NCBI RefSeq assembly: GCF_003789055.1
Contig: NZ_ML119084.1
Span: 248,001 to 312,000, forward strand
DNA from: Histidinibacterium lentulum
GTDB lineage: Bacteria > Pseudomonadota > Alphaproteobacteria > Rhodobacterales > Rhodobacteraceae
Direction of reading: 5' to 3'
Length of the DNA stretch: 64,000 bases
This document shows, piece by piece, positions 42,251 through 50,676 of this stretch. The position numbers were made by a program, and so were the translations under genes. The notes below the pieces were generated by a model, which saw nothing but the letters and a program-made list of their open reading frames with translations, was not told the DNA's origin and searched no databases. Every line of letters starts with the position of its first letter. The first letter of the stretch is position 1.

Positions 42251-43720
42251 TCAGGGCAGCCAGCGCTGGACCAGCCGGACAACCCTCTTGACGAGATCGC
42301 TCTCGAAGAGCTTCGGACCAAAATAGGCACCCGCGGCGCGTTTGTGAATCTCTCCCATCGTCGGATAGGGCAAAACGGTGCCGGAAATGGCCTGCATCTT
42401 CATCCCGTTGGCGATGGCCATGGCCCATGTGCCGATGAGCTCGCCGGCCATCGGGCCGGCCATGGAAGCGCCCACGGGCCGGCCGCGGACGACCATGACC
42501 TTCAGAAGGCCATCGGTGCGGCCCTCGGCGCGGGCGCGGTCGTTCTCGGCATAGGCGGCGCGCACCACGGTCAGGCGCGCGCCGTGCCTCTTCCGCGCCT
42601 CGGCCTCGGTCAGGCCGACCTGCGCCAGTTCGGGGTCCGTGTAGGTGGCCCAGGGGATATGGTCGGTCCGCGCCTTCGCCGGCAGGCCCAGCACGGCCGA
42701 CCGCACCACGATGCCCGCGTGATAGCCCGCAAGGTGGGTGAACTGGAGCCCGCCCGCGGCATCGCCCACGGCATAGACCCGGCGGTTGGTCTTCGAGCGC
42801 AGGTCGGCGCCCACCTTCACGCCCTTCCGGTCATGGGCCACGCCGGCCTTGTCGAGACCGAGCCCGTCGACCTTCACCTTGCGGCCCACGGCCACCAGGA
42901 GATGCGAGCCGGTGACGCTGCGGTTGCCGGTATGGACGGTGACGCCGCCCTCGGCGGTGACACGCTCGACCTGCTCGCCCTCAACGATCTCCACCCCCTC
43001 GGCGCGGAGGCGGTCCAGCACGAGCGCGGCGAGCTCCGGATCGTCCTTGCCCAGCGCCCTCGCGCCCTCGATCACAGTGACCTTCGAGCCGAGGCGGGCA
43101 TGGGCCTGGGCCATCTCGATGCCGATGTTGCCGCCGCCGATGACGACGAGGTGCCCGGGCCGCTCGCGCAGGTCGAAGATCGTCTCGTTGGTCAGGTAGG
43201 GCACCGCGTCGAGGCCCGGGATCGGCGGCACCAGCGGCCCCGAGCCGGTGGCGATGACGAAGCGCCGGGCGCGCACCACCGTCCCCCCGGCCTGCACCTC
43301 CTGCCGCGAGATGAAGCGGGCGTAGTCGCGGATCACCTCGACGCCGAGGCTCTCGAACCGCTCCTGGCTGTCATGGGGCGCGATGCCCGCGATCACTTCT
43401 GCCACATGGTCCTTTGCGGCGGCGTAGTCCACCCGGGCTTCGGCGGGGGTCACGCCAAAGGGGCGGCCCGTGCCCATGGCATGGGCCTGTTTCGCGCTGG
43501 CGATCAGGGCCTTCGACGGCACGCAGCCGTAGTTGAGGCAGTCGCCGCCCATCTTGTGGCTCTCGATCAGCACCGTGCGCGCGCCCATCTGCGCGGCTCC
43601 GGCGGCAACCGAGAGCCCGCCCGAGCCCGCACCGACGATGCAGATGTCTGTCTCGATGCGCCGGGTGACGGGGATGTCGGCCGTGTCGGTGCCGGGTGCG
43701 GGGTCGGTCTTGTCGAACAT
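42251..43720 (-). CDS. FAD-dependent pyridine nucleotide-disulfide oxidoreductase
   Basis: This 489-residue flavoprotein belongs to the class with dihydrolipoamide dehydrogenase and mercuric reductase. FAD binding is in CIVGAGSGGLSVAAGA, the redox disulfide in GGDCLNYGCVPSKALI, NAD(P) binding in VVIGGGNIGIEMA and the dimer-interface region in SGTVLPYPTMGEIHKRAA. The usual HxxxxE end is changed (YPTMGE), so it may not be a lipoamide dehydrogenase. It follows the TVP38/TMEM64 gene by three bases, a recurring pairing of unknown purpose in bacteria. Confidence 0.9.
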   Translation of the reverse strand: MFDKTDPAPGTDTADIPVTRRIETDICIVGAGSGGLSVAAGAAQMGARTVLIESHKMGGDCLNYGCVPSKALIASAKQAHAMGTGRPFGVTPAEARVDYAAAKDHVAEVIAGIAPHDSQERFESLGVEVIRDYARFISRQEVQAGGTVVRARRFVIATGSGPLVPPIPGLDAVPYLTNETIFDLRERPGHLVVIGGGNIGIEMAQAHARLGSKVTVIEGARALGKDDPELAALVLDRLRAEGVEIVEGEQVERVTAEGGVTVHTGNRSVTGSHLLVAVGRKVKVDGLGLDKAGVAHDRKGVKVGADLRSKTNRRVYAVGDAAGGLQFTHLAGYHAGIVVRSAVLGLPAKARTDHIPWATYTDPELAQVGLTEAEARKRHGARLTVVRAAYAENDRARAEGRTDGLLKVMVVRGRPVGASMAGPMAGELIGTWAMAIANGMKMQAISGTVLPYPTMGEIHKRAAGAYFGPKLFESDLVKRVVRLVQRWLP

Positions 43721-43723
43721 GGC

Positions 43724-44458
43724 TCAGATGCCTTTCCGGCCGCGGACGGCCTTCAGCAGGATGGGGAGGGCGGCGAGCACGCAGAGGCCGACGATGGGCC
43801 AGATCACCCGGGGCTCGAAGAGGATGCCGAGGTCCGGCGTCTCGCCCCGGGCGAAGACCTCGCCGAGACCGGCGCCGACCGAGGTGAAGACCACCGCGCC
43901 GGGGATGATCCCGAGGAACGTCGTCACCGCGAATCGCCAGAGCGGCACACCCATGAAGGCGGGCACGAGATTCGCCACGAAGAAGGGGACGGCCGGCACG
44001 AGGCGGATGAGAAAGAGCATCGACCACTGGTTCTCGTCGATGCCGGCCTTGATGCGTTTGACCATGCCTTCGGAGGCGTCCATCCGGGCCGAGAGCCGTT
44101 CGCCCAGCCCCCAGCGCGCGGCGAGGAAGATGCCCATGGCGCCGATGGTCGCCGCGGTCACGTTGATGAGCGCGCCCGGGAAGGTGGCGAAGAGAAAGCC
44201 GCCCGTGAGCGTGGCCACGGTCGCACCGGGCAGCGAGAAGGCCACGATCGCCACATAGGCTCCCATGAAGGCCAGCACCGTGGGCAGGTAATGCGCATCG
44301 CGGAAGGCGATGAGCCGCTCCCGGTTTTCCGCCAGGGTCTCGAAGCTGATCACGTCGCGCAGGAACACCGCGCCGAGGATCGCGGCGGCGAGCACTGCGA
44401 GAAGCGGCAGGCGCTTCAGGAGCGGCGAGGCGGAAGAGGAGGAGGGCATGTCGGTCAT
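43724..44458 (-). CDS. TVP38/TMEM64 family (VTT-domain) membrane protein
   Basis: This 244-residue inner-membrane protein has about five to six hydrophobic segments and the VTT-domain core: FSLPGATVATLTGGFLFA and LIRLVPAVPFFVANLVPAF, with GIIPGAVVFTSVGAGLG near the end. The family is related to DedA proteins, some of which scramble or flip lipids. I choose the ATG at 44458 (MTDMPSSSSAS), giving a short cytosolic tail. It is coupled with the flavoprotein gene downstream. Confidence 0.89.
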   Translation of the reverse strand: MTDMPSSSSASPLLKRLPLLAVLAAAILGAVFLRDVISFETLAENRERLIAFRDAHYLPTVLAFMGAYVAIVAFSLPGATVATLTGGFLFATFPGALINVTAATIGAMGIFLAARWGLGERLSARMDASEGMVKRIKAGIDENQWSMLFLIRLVPAVPFFVANLVPAFMGVPLWRFAVTTFLGIIPGAVVFTSVGAGLGEVFARGETPDLGILFEPRVIWPIVGLCVLAALPILLKAVRGRKGI

Positions 44459-44654
44459 GGCTTTCGGCGGCTCAGGCTGAACGGGATCGTCGAGGCAGAC
44501 ATGGACCCGTCGCTCCGCCGGCTCTACCCCCCTCGCGCCGCCTTGATGGGAACGGGGGCGAAACCGGGGGAAAACGGGGTGTCGTCGCGGAAGCTGTAAC
44601 ACCGGAACGGTCCTTGCCGCCGGAATGTTGCAGCATCCGGCGGTCCTTCACACG

Positions 44655-44683
44655 TTGACAGGGCAGCCTGCCGCGTCTATCCG
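44655..44683 (+). promoter_or_regulatory. rpmH promoter
   Basis: TTGACA (44655-44660) and TATCCG (44678-44683) are 17 bases apart, a strong -35 with a -10 that keeps the TAT. Transcription would begin near 44690, leaving a leader of about 65 bases before rpmH. Confidence 0.6.
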
Positions 44684-44754
44684 GCGGGCTTCGGGATTTC
44701 GGCATGTGCGGTGCGATCCGGCGCCGGTGTGCCCAAGAGGAATGGAGAGACGCG

Positions 44755-44889
44755 ATGAAGCGCACGTTTCAACCTTCGAACCGGGTTCGCAAGAACCGGC
44801 ACGGCTTTCGCGCGCGCATGGCGACCAAGGGCGGCCGCAAGGTGCTGAACGCCCGCCGCGCCCGCGGCCGCAAGTCGCTCTGCGCCTGA
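44755..44889 (+). CDS. rpmH: 50S ribosomal protein L34
   Basis: This 44-residue, strongly basic ribosomal protein begins [18 protein letters not shown] and ends RRARGRKSL plus CA, matching L34 across its length. GGAGAGACGCG supplies the ribosome site. The gene opens the conserved rpmH-rnpA-yidD set often found near oriC in bacteria. No DnaA boxes or dnaA/dnaN genes are seen here, so the position relative to the origin cannot be judged. Confidence 0.98.
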   Translation: MKRTFQPSNRVRKNRHGFRARMATKGGRKVLNARRARGRKSLCA

Positions 44890-44900
44890 GCCGCGCCGGG

Positions 44901-45308
44901 GTGGATGCCACCCCGACGGCCTGCGAGACCGAGACCGCCCGGGAGGAGTTCCGCGCGGTCTCTTTGCGTGCCCGCCCCGTCGAACGCCTGACCCAGAGGG
45001 CGGATTTCCTCCGCGCCGCGCGGGGCCGGGTTGTCCATGCGGGTGGCTTCGTCCTCCAGGCCCGGGACCGTTCGGCGCCCGAAGAGCCCATGCGCGCCGG
45101 GTTCACCTGCTCGAAGAAGGTCGGCAACGCGGTGGCGCGGAACCGGGCGAAACGCCGCCTGCGCGAGATCGCCCGGCTTGAGTTGCCCGGGCACGGGCGC
45201 CCCGGCTGGGATTATGTCCTGATCGGCCGCCGGGAGACCACGGCCCGCCGTCCCTTCGAGCACATGCGCGCCGATCTGCGCGCCGCGCTCGCGGAGGTCC
45301 ACCGGTGA
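44901..45308 (+). CDS. rnpA: Ribonuclease P protein component
   Basis: RnpA assists the RNase P RNA in trimming tRNA 5' ends. The core motif appears as [19 protein letters not shown], with [10 protein letters not shown] near the front and [10 protein letters not shown] toward the end. The start is uncertain: no ATG lies between rpmH and the core. GTG at 44901 gives 135 residues; a TTG at 44964 gives 114 but its GGGAGGAG is too far away. I use GTG. The gene is coupled to yidD by a GTGA overlap. Confidence 0.88.
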   Translation: MDATPTACETETAREEFRAVSLRARPVERLTQRADFLRAARGRVVHAGGFVLQARDRSAPEEPMRAGFTCSKKVGNAVARNRAKRRLREIARLELPGHGRPGWDYVLIGRRETTARRPFEHMRADLRAALAEVHR

Positions 45309-45526
45309 CGCCCGGCGCCTGGGTCCTGTCGCTGCCGGTCCGGGCCTACCGCCTTCTGCTGAGCCCCTGGGTCGGCCATTCCTGCCGCTACCAGCCCACC
45401 TGCTCGGCCTACGCCATGGAGGCGCTGGAAAAGCACGGCGCGCTCAAGGGCGGCTGGCTCACCCTGCGCAGGATCGGACGCTGCCATCCCTGGGGCGGCT
45501 CGGGCATCGACAACGTGCCCGACTGA
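45305..45526 (+). CDS. yidD: Membrane protein insertion efficiency factor YidD
   Basis: This 73-residue protein has the YidD core [20 protein letters not shown] and [13 protein letters not shown], with the conserved cysteines. It is an amphipathic, membrane-associated factor that assists YidC-dependent insertion. The GTG start overlaps the rnpA stop. Commonly yidC follows directly; here it is about 15 kb away, separated by the region-4 operon and a few small genes. Confidence 0.96.
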   Translation: MTPGAWVLSLPVRAYRLLLSPWVGHSCRYQPTCSAYAMEALEKHGALKGGWLTLRRIGRCHPWGGSGIDNVPD

Positions 45527-45606
45527 GGGTCGGCGTCTCCTGCGGGGCGTGGTCGAGACCGCGGCACCTGCCCTCGTCAAGTGGCCATGCGAGGCGACCG
45601 GCCTGC

Positions 45607-45659
45607 GGGAGACGGTCGCGCCTTTCCGGCCGGATGCAATCCGGAGCGGGATGTCTCCC
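45607..45659. terminator. Nested inverted repeats at a convergent junction
   Basis: GGGAGAC (45607-45613) pairs with GTCTCCC (45653-45659), enclosing CCGGAT-GCA-ATCCGG (45630-45644). The structure lies between yidD and the convergent CaiB/BaiF gene and could stop transcription from either side. Confidence 0.4.
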
Positions 45660-45677
45660 ATCGAGCGGCAGGCGCTG

Positions 45678-46877
45678 TCATCCGGGCACGCCGGCAGCTC
45701 CCTCGGCGAGGAGGTCGTCGATCTCGCTTTCGGTATAGCCTGCGCTGGCCAGGATCTCGCGGGTATGTTCGCCCACCAGAGGCGCCGGACGGGAGATGGC
45801 GGGAGGTGTCGCGCTCATGCCGACGGCGGGGCCGATCACCTTCACCGTGCCTGCGCGCGGATGCTCGTAGGAGGTGACCAGGCCGAGATGGGCCACCTGG
45901 GGATCGGCGGCGGCGCCGAGATGGCTTTTGACCTCGCCGCACCAGATGTCGGCGGCGAGCAGCGCCTCGATCAGGGCGTCGGTGCTCCATTTGCCGGTCT
46001 CGGCGGCGACGGCGCGCCAGACGGCGTCGCGCTGGTCGAAGAGGGTTTCGGGATCGTCGAAGCGCAGGAGGTCGTCGTTGCCGAGCACGCCCACGAGGGT
46101 GGCATAGGGGCTCATGGCGATGGTGACCCAGCTGTCCGTCGTGGGATAGGTGCCGAAGGGGGCGTCCATGCCGGGATGGCCGATGCCCGAGTTGGGACGC
46201 TCGAAATCGGCGCCGGTGTTCATCGCCATGACCATTTCCTGGTTCTGGTGGGCGAGCATGCCTGCGAGCAGGTTGACCTTCACCTCCTGCCCTTTGCCCG
46301 ATCGTTCGCGCCAGAGCAGCGCCGAGAGGATGCCGTAGACCATGTTCATCGCCCCGACCTGATCGGAGAAGCCCGCGCCCACGGGGGTCGGGGGATGATC
46401 GGCCTGCCCGGTGGCCGCCATGATGCCAGTGAGACCCTGCACCAGCATGTCCTGTCCGGGCCGGTTCTCGTAGGGGCCGTCCTCGCCGTATCCGGAGCCC
46501 GAGCAGTAGACGATCCGGGGGTTCACGGCGCGGAAATCCTCGTAGCCGTAGCCAAGGCGGGCCATGACGCCCGGGCGGAAGTTCTGCACCACGACGTCGG
46601 CCGTTTCCGCGAGCTTCATGATGGCGGCGCGGGCCTCGGGGGATTTCAGGTTCAGCGCGAGGCTGCGCTTGTTGCGGTTCCAGGCGAGGAAATTGGGACT
46701 TTCGCCACCGAGCCAGGTGTCGCGGAAGGTGAGCGAGCGGAAGAGGTCGCCTTTTCCGGGGCGTTCGATCTTGATGACGTTGGCGCCCATGTCGGCGAGG
46801 AGCTGGGTGGCGAAGGGCCCCTGCAGAAGGTGCGAGAAGTCGAGAATGGTGATGTGGGAGAGTGCCTTGTCGGTCAT
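45678..46877 (-). CDS. CaiB/BaiF family CoA-transferase
   Basis: This 399-residue class III CoA-transferase moves CoA between organic acids. Family marks include LDFSHLLQGPFATQLLADMGA, RNKRSLALNLK, VVVQNFRPGV and the likely catalytic Asp in RPGQDMLVQGLTG. Substrates are carboxylic acids such as carnitine or oxalate derivatives, not free sugars. It is the last gene of the leftward region-4 operon, coupled to the binding-protein-like gene (ATGA). Its presence means an acid is activated as a CoA thioester in this pathway. Confidence 0.93.
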   Translation of the reverse strand: MTDKALSHITILDFSHLLQGPFATQLLADMGANVIKIERPGKGDLFRSLTFRDTWLGGESPNFLAWNRNKRSLALNLKSPEARAAIMKLAETADVVVQNFRPGVMARLGYGYEDFRAVNPRIVYCSGSGYGEDGPYENRPGQDMLVQGLTGIMAATGQADHPPTPVGAGFSDQVGAMNMVYGILSALLWRERSGKGQEVKVNLLAGMLAHQNQEMVMAMNTGADFERPNSGIGHPGMDAPFGTYPTTDSWVTIAMSPYATLVGVLGNDDLLRFDDPETLFDQRDAVWRAVAAETGKWSTDALIEALLAADIWCGEVKSHLGAAADPQVAHLGLVTSYEHPRAGTVKVIGPAVGMSATPPAISRPAPLVGEHTREILASAGYTESEIDDLLAEGAAGVPG

Positions 46878-47986
46878 GGGTCCGTCCTGTCGTCGAGATC
46901 GCCCCGGGCGCGGGCGCGGGCGTCGCGCCAGAGCCTGCGGAGGGCGGCGAGGGTGGTTTCAATGTCTTCGCCCGTCGTGAGGGCCGTGCGGAGGCGTGCG
47001 GAGGCGGCGTTGGTGAAGGCGGGCATCCCGTCGAAGCGGGGGCGCAGGAGCGCCTTTTCCGCCGTGGCGCGGGTGTCGGCGTAGAAATTCGCGGCGGCGG
47101 CGTTGACCGCTTCGCTGTCCCAGGCGGCGCGGGCGGAGGGCTGGCCGTTGTGGCCGGGGATCAGGCCGGACTGGGTTTCGGTCGACATCAGCCAGGCGAG
47201 ATGGGCGAGGAGCGCGGCGTCCGGCCGGGTGCGGCGGGTCACCGCGATGCCGGTGCCGCCGAGGGTGCCGCCCCTGCCCGTGGCGCTGCGGATCGTGTCG
47301 GAGAAGGCGATCGGGCCGGAATAGGTGACATAGCCGAAGACGAGGGGGACAAAGGCAATGTCCTCTGTCCGGGCCATCGTCTCCAGAAGGCTGATGGGGT
47401 TGAGCCTGTCGCTGCCCTCGGGCGCGAGGGCGGCGAGACGGGCCATGCGCGACAGGGCCTCGAGCGCCGGGGCGTCGGGGAGCATGGCGTCGCCTCCGAC
47501 CGGCGCGCCCTGCCCCGCCGCCATGGACAGAAGCGTCAGCAGGGCGTGGGGGCCGGCGAGAGAGAGGGCGACGGGAAGCCGGCGGGCGATCTCCTCGACC
47601 TCCTCCCATGTGGCGGGCGGGGCGGCGAGGCGGTCGGGCCTGCGGGCCATCACTTGCGTCGCCACGTCGAGGGGCAGCGCCCAGTGGCGGCCGTCCCAGC
47701 GGTAGGAGACGAAGGCGGGGCCGACGGTCTGCTCTTGCCATTGGGCGATCCGCTCGGGCGGGAACAGGTCCTCGAGGGGCACGAGGCAGTCTTCGGCCAC
47801 CGCCTCGCCGATATGGGGGTGGTCGAGGACCAGCAGGTCGTAGGCGGCGGCAAGCTCCGTGATCGGGGCGCTTTCGAACCCTTCGAGCGGCTGTCTCTCC
47901 CAATGGACAAGCGGCTCGCGCCGCGCGGCCTCGGCCAGCGCGTCATAGCCGCGGGGGTGGTCCCAGGTGAGGCCGAGATAGGTCAT
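46874..47986 (-). CDS. Solute-binding-protein-like protein without signal peptide
   Basis: This 370-residue protein resembles extracellular solute-binding proteins of the family-1 type. It opens directly with a first beta strand (MTYLGLTWDHPRGYDALAEA), then AAYDLLVLDHPHIGEA, ATWEEVEEIARRLP and SALSRM-like helices typical of the fold. No signal peptide or lipobox precedes it, and no better upstream start exists because the gene overlaps its neighbour. It is therefore probably cytosolic. Similar signal-less proteins have been noted, as I recall, beside CaiB/BaiF genes, but function is unknown. It may sense or carry the substrate. Confidence 0.7.
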   Translation of the reverse strand: MTYLGLTWDHPRGYDALAEAARREPLVHWERQPLEGFESAPITELAAAYDLLVLDHPHIGEAVAEDCLVPLEDLFPPERIAQWQEQTVGPAFVSYRWDGRHWALPLDVATQVMARRPDRLAAPPATWEEVEEIARRLPVALSLAGPHALLTLLSMAAGQGAPVGGDAMLPDAPALEALSRMARLAALAPEGSDRLNPISLLETMARTEDIAFVPLVFGYVTYSGPIAFSDTIRSATGRGGTLGGTGIAVTRRTRPDAALLAHLAWLMSTETQSGLIPGHNGQPSARAAWDSEAVNAAAANFYADTRATAEKALLRPRFDGMPAFTNAASARLRTALTTGEDIETTLAALRRLWRDARARARGDLDDRTDP

Positions 47987-48867
47987 GCGGAGGCGCGCCA
48001 GAGGGGGTCTGCGCCGATGTCCATGGCCACCTCGGTCAGGTGCCAGCGGCCAAGGTTGGCAGTGTAGAGACGATCCCCGGCGAAGGCCACGTTGGTGGGA
48101 TGGCAGAAGACATGGGCGGTAGGCTCCTCGATCAGCACGTCGCAGCGGGCGCCATCGGGGGTGATCCTGAGGAGGCGCGACGGCTCGTAGCAGCCGGCGA
48201 CGAGATTGCCCTTCCGGTCGAAGGCGATGCCGTCGGGCAGGCCGGGAAGATCCGTGGCGAAGGGCGTGGCCTCTCCCGCGCTTCCGTCGGGCAGGATCGG
48301 GATGCGGGTAACGGCGGGGGCGAAGGTCTCGCAGACATAGACCGCGTCCTCGCCGGGGCGCATGGCGATGCCGTTGGCGAAGCGGAGGTCCTGCGCATAC
48401 CAGAGCCCGCCCTTGCCCGTGTCGAGGTCGAAGGACCAGATGCCGGGGCCGGGCGCATCGGGCGCATGGCTGTCGGACACGAGCAGGCGGCCCCGCGCCG
48501 CATCCACCAGCGGATAGTTCGGAATGCGGATGCCCGGCTCGGTGAAGCGGGCCATCTCGCGCGTGGCGAGGTCGAGGCGGAAGACGGCGGCGTGGCGCAG
48601 GTCGCAGACGAAGAGCGCGCGCTCGCCGTGGAAGGCGAGGCCGAGCGCGAAGCCGCCCGTGCTGGCCACGCGCTCGTAGCTCCGGCCGTCGGGGGAGACC
48701 CGGCAGATGTCGCCGTCCTGGTTGCCGGCCCAGATCCAGCCGTCGGGGCCGATGGCGACCCCCTCGGGATGGCTCAGTTTCGGGTCCGCGAAGATGCCGT
48801 CGAAGAAGACGCGGGCCCTGTCGGGCGGCAGGAGCGTCGTCTCTGCGGTCGCAAAGCTGTAGCGCAT
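47983..48867 (-). CDS. SMP-30/gluconolactonase-like protein
   Basis: This 294-residue beta-propeller belongs to the SMP-30/gluconolactonase/LRE family, metal-dependent lactonases for sugar lactones. Recognisable segments are LSHPEGVAIGPDGWIWAGNQ, RFANGIAMRPGEDAVYVCE and LPGLPDGIAFDRKGNLVAG, containing the Glu, Asn and Asp metal-ligand positions. It would hydrolyse a lactone formed by a dehydrogenase, fitting the SDR encoded two genes upstream. It is coupled to its neighbours by TGATG and ATGA overlaps. Confidence 0.89.
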   Translation of the reverse strand: MRYSFATAETTLLPPDRARVFFDGIFADPKLSHPEGVAIGPDGWIWAGNQDGDICRVSPDGRSYERVASTGGFALGLAFHGERALFVCDLRHAAVFRLDLATREMARFTEPGIRIPNYPLVDAARGRLLVSDSHAPDAPGPGIWSFDLDTGKGGLWYAQDLRFANGIAMRPGEDAVYVCETFAPAVTRIPILPDGSAGEATPFATDLPGLPDGIAFDRKGNLVAGCYEPSRLLRITPDGARCDVLIEEPTAHVFCHPTNVAFAGDRLYTANLGRWHLTEVAMDIGADPLWRASA

Positions 48868-49919
48868 CAGTCTCTCCTCTGGCCGGTTTGTCCGTCGAAG
48901 ACGTGGAGTTTGGCGCGATCGAGGGAGAGCCCCACGGGCGCGTCCATGTCGCGGCCGTCGTCTGGGCCGACCTTGACCGCCACGAGAGCGGGCCCGACGC
49001 GGACGGTCAGCAGCGTCGCATCGCCCAGAAGCTCGGAGGAGAAGACCGTCCCATCAAGGTCCCCCGCGCCGGGGGCCGTCACGCGGATATCCTCGGGACG
49101 GGCTCCGATGATGGCAGGGCCGTCGGGCTGACCGGGCAGGTCGAGCGCGCCGGTCTCGTGGGTGAAGCGGTCGGCCGTCACCGTCCCGGGGATCAGCGTC
49201 ATGGGCGGCCCGCCGATGAAGCCCGCGACGAAGGTGTTGGCGGGGCGTTCGTAGACTTCCTTTGGCGTGCCGATCTGCTGGATCCGCGCGTCGTTCAGGA
49301 TGACGATGCGGTCGGCGAGGGTCATCGCCTCCACCTGGTCGTGGGTGACGTAGATCGTGGTGGTGGCCAGTTCCTTCTGCAGGTGGCGCAACTCGGCGCG
49401 CATGACCGTGCGCAGCTTGGCGTCCAGGTTCGACAGGGGTTCGTCCATCAGGAAGAGGCGCGGCGTTCGGACGATGGCGCGGGCGAGGGCCACGCGCTGC
49501 CTCTGGCCACCGGACAGCTCCCCGGGACGGCGGTCGAGGAGGTGCGCCATCTCCACCTTGGCGGCGGCGGCGCGCACGCGGTCCGCGCGGGCCGTGCGGG
49601 GCACTCGGGCGACCTTCAGGGGATAGCCGATGTTCTCCGCCACGGTCATGTGGGGGTAGAGCGCGTAGTTCTGGAACACCATGGCGAGGTCCCGGTCGCG
49701 CGGCGGTGTGTCGTTGACGCGCTTCCCGCCGATCAGGATGTCGCCGGAGCTGGGCTCCTCCAGCCCCGCGATGAGGCGCATGGTGGTGGACTTGCCGCAG
49801 CCCGAGGGGCCGAGCAGCACGAGGAATTCGCCGTCCTCGATCTCGAGGTTCAGACGTTCGAGGGCCGTATAGGCGCCGAATGTCTTGTGCAGGTCGCGAA
49901 GCTCGACGGCGGCCATCAT
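48867..49919 (-). CDS. ABC transporter ATP-binding protein (MalK/UgpC type)
   Basis: This 350-residue ATPase powers the CUT1 importer. It has Walker A GPSGCGKSTT, Q loop MVFQNYALYPH, signature LSGGQRQRVA, Walker B FLMDEPLSNLDAK and the C-terminal MalK-like OB domain (IIGARPEDIRV). Two in-frame ATGs at 49919 and 49916 are equally possible; I use the first, with AGGGGCG upstream. It lies after the SDR gene and before the SMP-30 gene, separated from its permease genes by two enzyme genes. Confidence 0.94.
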   Translation of the reverse strand: MMAAVELRDLHKTFGAYTALERLNLEIEDGEFLVLLGPSGCGKSTTMRLIAGLEEPSSGDILIGGKRVNDTPPRDRDLAMVFQNYALYPHMTVAENIGYPLKVARVPRTARADRVRAAAAKVEMAHLLDRRPGELSGGQRQRVALARAIVRTPRLFLMDEPLSNLDAKLRTVMRAELRHLQKELATTTIYVTHDQVEAMTLADRIVILNDARIQQIGTPKEVYERPANTFVAGFIGGPPMTLIPGTVTADRFTHETGALDLPGQPDGPAIIGARPEDIRVTAPGAGDLDGTVFSSELLGDATLLTVRVGPALVAVKVGPDDGRDMDAPVGLSLDRAKLHVFDGQTGQRRD

Positions 49920-50674
49920 TCGCCCCTTATGGTCAGGCCGCCGTCCACGCGCAGGATTTCCCCGGTCACAAAGGAAGCGCGGTCCGAGGCGAGGTAGAGC
50001 ACGGCGTCGGCAACCTCTCCGGGGTAGCCAAAGCGGCCGATGGGATGGGCCCTGTTCCAGGTCTCCTTGAGCGCGGCGCCGCCGTCGGGCTGGCGGGCGA
50101 AGACCTGTTCGTTGAGCGGCGTCAGGATCGTGCCCGGGGCCACGGCGTTCACCCGGATGCCCGCGGGGGCGAGATCCACGGCGGCCTGCCGGGTCAGCGC
50201 GTTGATCGCGCCCTTCGCGGCGGCATAGGCGGGCCAGCCCTTGAACCCGGCGAAGGCCTGGGCGGAGGACATGTTGACCACCACGCCCCCGCGCTTGGCG
50301 CGCATCTGGGGGACGCAGACCTTCATCCCGCGCCAGACGCTGGTGAGGTTGGTGTCGATGACCTCCTGCCAGTCGGCTTCCTCGATCTCGTCGACGACGC
50401 CGCCCAGCGCGCGGGCGGCGTTGTTCACGAGGATGTCGGTGCCGCCCAGCGAGGCCGCCAGCGCGCCCATCGCCTCCATCTGGGCCATGTCGCGCACGTC
50501 GGTGGCGATGAAATGCGCGCGGTCTCCGAGAGCGGCAGCGGCGGCCTCGCCTTGCTCTCGGTCGATATCGGCCAGAACGACCGTGGCGCCGGCGGCGTGG
50601 AACGCCTCGGCGCAGGCGCGGCCGATTCCCATGGCGGCGCCGGTGACGACGACGATCTTGCCTGCGAATTCCAT
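49916..50674 (-). CDS. SDR family oxidoreductase
   Basis: This 252-residue dehydrogenase has TGAAMGIGRACA, Asp in VLADIDRE suggesting NAD, active serine in NMSSAQAF, YAAAK and the VTGEILRVDGG end. I choose the ATG at 50674 because GGGGGA is seven bases upstream; an earlier ATG at 50680 overlaps the enoyl-CoA hydratase stop. It could oxidise a hydroxyacyl-CoA or a sugar-derived alcohol. Coupled start and stop place it firmly within the operon. Confidence 0.9.
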   Translation of the reverse strand: MEFAGKIVVVTGAAMGIGRACAEAFHAAGATVVLADIDREQGEAAAAALGDRAHFIATDVRDMAQMEAMGALAASLGGTDILVNNAARALGGVVDEIEEADWQEVIDTNLTSVWRGMKVCVPQMRAKRGGVVVNMSSAQAFAGFKGWPAYAAAKGAINALTRQAAVDLAPAGIRVNAVAPGTILTPLNEQVFARQPDGGAALKETWNRAHPIGRFGYPGEVADAVLYLASDRASFVTGEILRVDGGLTIRGE

Positions 50675-50676
50675 CC

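Noticed and set aside
40796-44599. A 1267-codon frame antisense to the histidine kinase, flavoprotein and TVP38 genes
   Set aside because: It covers three well-supported genes in reverse and has only low-complexity His/Arg/Gly-rich sequence.
44459-44754. Origin of replication near rpmH
   Set aside because: rpmH often lies near oriC, but I see no DnaA-box cluster and no dnaA, dnaN or parA/B genes in the window.
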